NCBI GenBank assembly: GCA_021234155.1
Contig: JAJEKV010000053.1
Span: 2,484,164 to 2,548,163, forward strand
DNA: 64,000 bases
DNA from: Isoetes taiwanensis
Taxonomy: Eukaryota; Streptophyta; Lycopodiopsida; Isoetales; Isoetaceae
Reading direction: 5' to 3'
Below, in pieces: positions 59,400 to 64,000 of the stretch; within the stretch, counting starts at the first letter, position 1; each line of letters begins with the position of its first letter. Position numbers and translations under genes: made by a program. The notes below the pieces were generated by a model that saw nothing but the letters and a program-made list of their open reading frames with translations, searched no databases and was not told the origin of the DNA.

Positions 59400-60352
59400 C
59401 GGCTCCTTATCGCAAGCGGGGCCGCCAAGCCGTTCAAAAATTCAAACACATTTTCACGGAGTTACAAAGATCTTGGGAATCAACAAAAAGCTTGGGGAAC
59501 TCACCATTCCTACCAAATCTGATGCGACCGTAGCAACTTAGCGGCGATCTGAGGCTCAACCCTAATTACCGTGATCGGTCCAAGGCGAAATTGACAAATT
59601 CCTTCGCTGCGGGTTTGATCTATGAGGTCAAACATTCTCGAATGGGTGAGCCCCATCGCCATTGCCCTTAAACACAATGGTAAGATCCGCCCACGTGTGG
59701 ACTATCGGAAACTCAATCGGGCCACGGAGCGTGATCATTTTCCACTTCCCTTCACGCACCGGAGTTCTCGAAGAGGTGGCCGGACATGAGATGTACTCCT
59801 TTATGGATGGTTTTTTCCGGCTACAATCGGATCTCAATCAAAGAATCGATCAACTCAAGACCACTAAGGTGGTTCCTTTTGGATTATCCAACTCTCCATC
59901 AACGTTTCAACGATCATGCTCTCGCTTTTCATGATTTCATGAAGGAAAATCCCTTCTTGCAAATTTTTCAAGATGACTTCTCCACTTTCAGGTTCCATGG
60001 TGACCATTTGGATAAATTGGAACTCGTCTTCGTAAATGTGATGAGTCCCAAGATTAGTCTCAATCTCGAAATGCACCTTTTGGGCCACCTCCGGTGTTCT
60101 CATAGGCCATGTTGTCGCTTAAGCGGTATCACCACGATCCTCGCCAAAATCGGAGTGTGCTCAAAGGCTCAAGCACCAGCCAATATCAAGGAGACACGCT
60201 CTTTCGGTAAGGTCAATTATTACTCCACCTTCATACCCGACCGCAGCCATTGCGAGATCCCATTCATAAACTCACGGGTGACTAATCCACCGGGCTTGGA
60301 ATTCCTGTGGAAGTCGCCGCTTCCAACGGCTGAAGCTTTTGCTTACTCGTAA
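59400..60352 (+). pseudogene. Gypsy reverse transcriptase region
   Basis: From 59640 the frames together contain VDYRKLNRATERDHFPLP, MDGFF and VPFGLSNSPSTFQRS (about 59870-59915), the catalytic FQDDF at 59966-59980, then HLDKLELVF, GHLR and ANIKETRSF (about 60180-60210). These are the gypsy RT motifs in order. The catalytic box reads FQDD instead of the usual YxDD, which is tolerated in some elements. Frame changes are frequent, so the copy is inactive. Confidence 0.85.
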
Positions 60353-60840
60353 TCGCCGGTTCTTGTTCCTCCTCAATGGGACAAGCCCTTTCATGTTCAT
60401 GTAGATGTCTCCGGCTTTGCTATTGAGTCGTTTTTCTCAAGAATATGATGCGCTGCTTGACAAACCAAATCGCTACGCCGCCCGGCCCCAACTCAATTTC
60501 TGAAGGCGCCTATTCTCGCCCGCGAGCGTGAAGCTTTGGGTCTCATTTTCTCAGGTCCAACGCCCGCCATTACCTTTTAGGCAAGCCAAATCAAGTTCTT
60601 TGTGGACCACCAAGCACTACTCTATTTGATCAACAAGTCCACGCCATCGGCCGCATTGCTCGTTGGGTCCTTCTTCCAAGAATTTGCTCCTTTTGAAATC
60701 GCTCATAAGGCCGGCAAAATCTCATGTCGCTCCGGATTATCTTTCACGCATCCACACGATGATCCCTCAACCGAGTCTCGTGACGCCTTTCCTCGATGCT
60801 CAGCTCTTTTTAGTCACTGCAACACCACATTGGTTCCATG
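60353..60840 (+). pseudogene. Gypsy RNase H region
   Basis: The frame at 60602 opens with VDHQALLYLINKST, the conserved D-x-x-x-L strand of retroelement RNase H. The next frame has HVAPDYLSRI (D-x-LSR motif, about 60725-60755). RNase H removes the RNA strand during reverse transcription. A frameshift separates the two motifs. Confidence 0.78.
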
Positions 60841-60939
60841 ATTTTCAGCAAGATTCTCCTCACAGGTGCTCTTCCCCCAGAAGATCTACGCCTCTCCTGC
60901 CAAGAGACAATCCTGCCGCCATCAATTTCTCCGAGAGGT

Positions 60940-61790
60940 CCGGTGACTACACCATGGTTGCGGGGACATCTCTACAAAAGGGTAAGGACACCATCCTTCG
61001 ACGGCCAGAGTTCTACCTCATGAAGTTCCGTGATATTGTTAGAGAAGCTCATCAAGGGCTCGGTGGTGGTCATTTTCATGGTGACACCACAGACGCAAAA
61101 ATCCTTATCAGCGGGTATTATTGGCCCACGCTCTTCCAAAGATGCTCACGCCACGCCAAGACGTGTGACGCTTTTGCTAGGTGGACGCCGCCCCGCTGGC
61201 GGCGCTTCCTTGACGCCGGCCGCCACGCCCACTTCCTTCAAAGAAATGGGGAATGGACTTTTAGGGGACCTATAGATCCTTCCTTTACGGCACACCCGCG
61301 TCTTCGATACATTTCCCGTTCTCACCGACTACGCCACCAAATGGGCGGGAAGCTTGTGCACTTCGCATAACACCGCCCGCAGTACGCCTAGGGTCCTCTA
61401 TCAACAAATTATCACGCCGATTCGGGTTGCCCCACCTGAGTCGGGTGGCTGACCGTGGTGTCCATTTTCATCAATCATACTATCAAGGAGCCGACGGATT
61501 ATCTCCTCGATACATCATCACAAGAGCACACCTTACTATCCTCAAGGTAATGGTTTGGCAGAGAGCACCAACAAAACTCGTCACCATTCTCAAGAAAATT
61601 TGGTGACGCTTCCCGCACGCATTGGCGCACAAAACTTCCTAATCGTTCTTGGGCCTACAATACTTGTTTCAAGATTGCTACCGGCCACACTCCTTTTAAA
61701 TTGGTTTATGGTCGTGAAGCTCATGCCGCTTGAATACATCCTTCCAACACTCGCTTTCAACCGGGTTAACAAACGCTCATAATCCACTTT
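60940..61790 (+). pseudogene. Gypsy integrase (zinc-binding and core domains)
   Basis: REAHQGLGGGHFHGDTTDA with ISGYYWPTL and CSRHAKTCDAF (61040-61180) is the H2C2 zinc-binding domain. LTDYATKWAG near 61320-61350 is the first catalytic Asp region of the core. TPYYPQGNGLAE near 61530-61560 carries the catalytic Glu region, in other frames. Several frameshifts break the core. Confidence 0.82.
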
Positions 61791-62113
61791 GCGCACTCAA
61801 AGAAAGGGTCTATCCATTAGAACGCTTGGATGAACTTCGACTGATGCTTATATTCGTTTCTTCATGGACAATAGCTTGCAAAAATCTTTTACATGACAAA
61901 CGCCCGAAGACAAAAACCTTCAAAGAAGGCGATTTGGTTCTTCTTATGATTCCGTGTACAAAAATTTTCCCGCAAACTCAAGCTTCGTGGCTTGGCCCTT
62001 ATCAAATTGTTCAAGTGGTTAGACCAGCCGCTTTCCAACCGGCTGAGTTAGATGGCACTCCATTACCTACATTGGTTAATGGTTTTCGCCTCAAAGCATT
62101 TCATCACACGTAA
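61791..62113 (+). pseudogene. Gypsy integrase C-terminal (GPY/F) module
   Basis: The open frame ending at 62113 contains FKEGDLVLLMIP and WLGPYQIVQVV, the GPY/F module at the end of gypsy integrases, then a short stretch ending in FRLKAFHHT and a stop. There is no chromodomain, unlike the relic at 49.3 kb, so the two elements belong to different lineages. Confidence 0.75.
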
Positions 62114-64000
62114 AGTGAACATCAACACACAGAGACAGCCTCAAGAAGCAAACACCACGTAAAAGTGACTAGAAAGGCTGTGATATTATATTATGGTAGA
62201 GATTTTTACAAAATGTGGGCGCCCCAGCTATTTCCGCTATGGGCACCGCCTATATACAAAACGGGCGCGAGCCCTATCTACTAAGTCCTAAGAGGAAAAA
62301 CCCTACTACCAGTTTGGAGCGCAGGTGATGCGAGGGAGATGGTAGAGGTTCGGCCCGATCCCAACCAAGGTGCAGAACCACCTCCATCCCGCTGGTCTTC
62401 GGGTCGGGATGTTCAGCCATCCCGCACACCAGCCGCTCCATTCTATGCCGGCTGTGGCAGGGCCCGAGATCCGCATAATTCATCTTGCAAGTGATCCACC
62501 CTCGAGCAGTGGGCATAGTCAGCGCGCCTTTCGCTCAAGCCGCCAGAAGAGCTTACCGAGCCATCGGATGCCTTTTGTTACTCTCGGCCCGTCTTATATA
62601 GCCAAACGAGGAACTCCTTGTTGACGTGGACCAATCACACACAAATCGCTAACGTGGTTTGCAATGCAAGGTCATTTCTAAACCGAGAATCTTTCTCCCA
62701 CAAGATATCTAGCCATGGTACCTTCTCGACACATTCCTTTTAATGATATCCCACTTCGAAGCTGCCGACATTGAATGCCATTTCTTTTTTCACGCGGCCG
62801 AACATTAATATGTGTCCTTTGCCCACTGTCACCTCCGATCCTCTTTCACGCCTCATCCTCACCGCTCATTGCTTCTCCCTTACGCTTTTGGGACTTAGCC
62901 AAATTTTTGCCTCTCAATACCCTTTCTTGGCATCTTTCGACACCGGCACCATCAATGACTCGCCAGACGCACTCTTCATACCTCTTTCGCCTCGGTTAGC
63001 GCCCTAAAACAAACCTTTTCGCTTTCCTCTGCGCCTTTTGTCCTCCGTGTTTCGACTTTCGCCTTCCGCCTTTGGAATCACTCTTCGTTTACGCACATCG
63101 TTACCATGGCTGCCCCAAGATTTTCTACGCCTTGCCATCGCCCCAAGGATCCGGCCCTTTTTTTCATCAGATCCTTCTTGACGCCCACTTTCCATGAAGC
63201 CCTTGTTGGCCCAAATAAAGAAGTCGCTGAACCACACCAGCTTTTTGCATTTAATTCTCTCAAATGGAACTTCCTGGCCCAAAATCCTCAGCCGGTTGAA
63301 GCGGTTTCATCGCCAATATCGTTAACCGCCTCGCAGGCTACACCAATCGTGGTCGATGGCACCACCATTTTCACTGACTCAACATTTGATTTCTGAGGTA
63401 TTTCATATTCCCTTGCACACCCTTTGTGTATCATGGTTACGCTATACAGATCTCGATGTCCGCGAGTTTGGGCACCCGCTTGTCATGCCAATGTCCATCG
63501 TCCGACCAATATCGACAAGCCTCCACGAAACCTTTGTTAAATTTAAATGGCGAAAGTTCCTTGGGTATTCTATCAAGAACACCCATATCAATAAGCCTTT
63601 CTATAACCCTCGTCCTCTTTGCACTACACTCCAAACACCACATAGATTGGCCCCAAATGATGTTCTATCGCCTTCTCCAAGAAATGGACCGCCTTAGGGG
63701 TACCACTTCCATTTCTCAAGTTTAAATGGGAGGCCACTTTCAAGCCCTCATCCGCCATTACTTCCCTCCCACACCACCAAATTCTCATAATTCCACTCAC
63801 TCCCTTCCAATAATCCTCACCAGTCGGGTAATTTCACGCCAGTTTTCCCTCGGTCATGTCCAAAGTCCGCATGACACCCATGTCCACCGGCTCCTCCTCC
63901 GCTACACCATCCACTTCACACCATTTTTCCAAACATCACAAACCGTGCAAATAAGGGTCCACCACCACAACACCCTGGGCTACAGGGACAAAAGATCGCC
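62114..64000. other. 3' region after gypsy integrase, no LTR recognised
   Basis: Nearly 1.9 kb follow the pol stop without similarity, by eye, to the presumed 5' LTR. The frame 63106-63396 (96 codons, MAAPRFSTPCHRPKDPALFF...) and frames at 63356-63725 are open, C-rich on the plus strand and similar in base composition to the gag region, so they may be an extra coding region of this element or the start of another one. No family is recognised. Confidence 0.35.

Overview
This is a stretch of nuclear DNA from a land plant. The evidence is a membrane receptor-like kinase with a short intron, a degenerate PLS-class PPR gene with an E-type C-terminal motif, a chromodomain Ty3/gypsy element, LINE remnants, long AT-rich intergenic DNA and a very long (GA)n microsatellite. 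The flavour suggests a large, transposon-rich genome of a fern or other seed-free plant, but that is a guess and the sequence does not prove it.

Layout. 0-1.7 kb: LINE debris (an ORF1-like piece on the minus strand, then reverse-transcriptase pieces on the plus strand). 2.2-3.9 kb: the only gene that looks intact, a cysteine-rich receptor-like kinase whose single intron reads best as GC-AG. 4-10 kb: two copies of a short GC-rich hairpin repeat, a kinase pseudogene and a PPR pseudogene. 10.2 kb: (GA)103. 11-17 kb: mostly unrecognised DNA, with a few splice-like exon candidates and short tandem duplications.

18.2-36.7 kb: two adjoining members (A and B) of one family of long inverted-repeat elements. 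Their arms run from about 0.75 to 1.5 kb, end in TA-rich DNA, and each carries a tRNA-like segment with pol III A-box and B-box motifs. A (about 12 kb) holds exon-sized pieces of host-like genes between its arms, including a RecQ helicase exon and a probable RRP12-like exon. B is almost pure hairpin, and its left arm is interrupted by a 3.8-kb hAT-like element (D) that carries arrays of an 18-bp palindrome with a period near 41 bp close to its ends.

38.6-48.3 kb: three further arrays of palindromic repeat units, and a 4.5-kb element (C) bounded by a perfect 24-bp inverted repeat and containing gene-like fragments. 49.1-50.2 kb: a gypsy relic on the minus strand with most of pol deleted. 51-55.6 kb: a possible two-gene DNA element. 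It has a split, frameshifted DDE-like transposase with SDGCASQF and HGKG motifs on the plus strand, and an unrecognised convergent coding unit on the minus strand. 55.6-64 kb: a second, long gypsy element on the plus strand with LTR-like leader, gag, protease, RT, RNase H and integrase all recognisable but broken by frameshifts, followed by nearly 1.9 kb with no 3' LTR that I could see.

Apart from the receptor kinase, almost everything recognisable is mobile or decayed. The points most worth following are the tRNA-like inverted-repeat family with gene cargo, the regularly spaced palindrome arrays, and the 51-55.6 kb element. All similarities were judged by eye; no alignment or database search was run.
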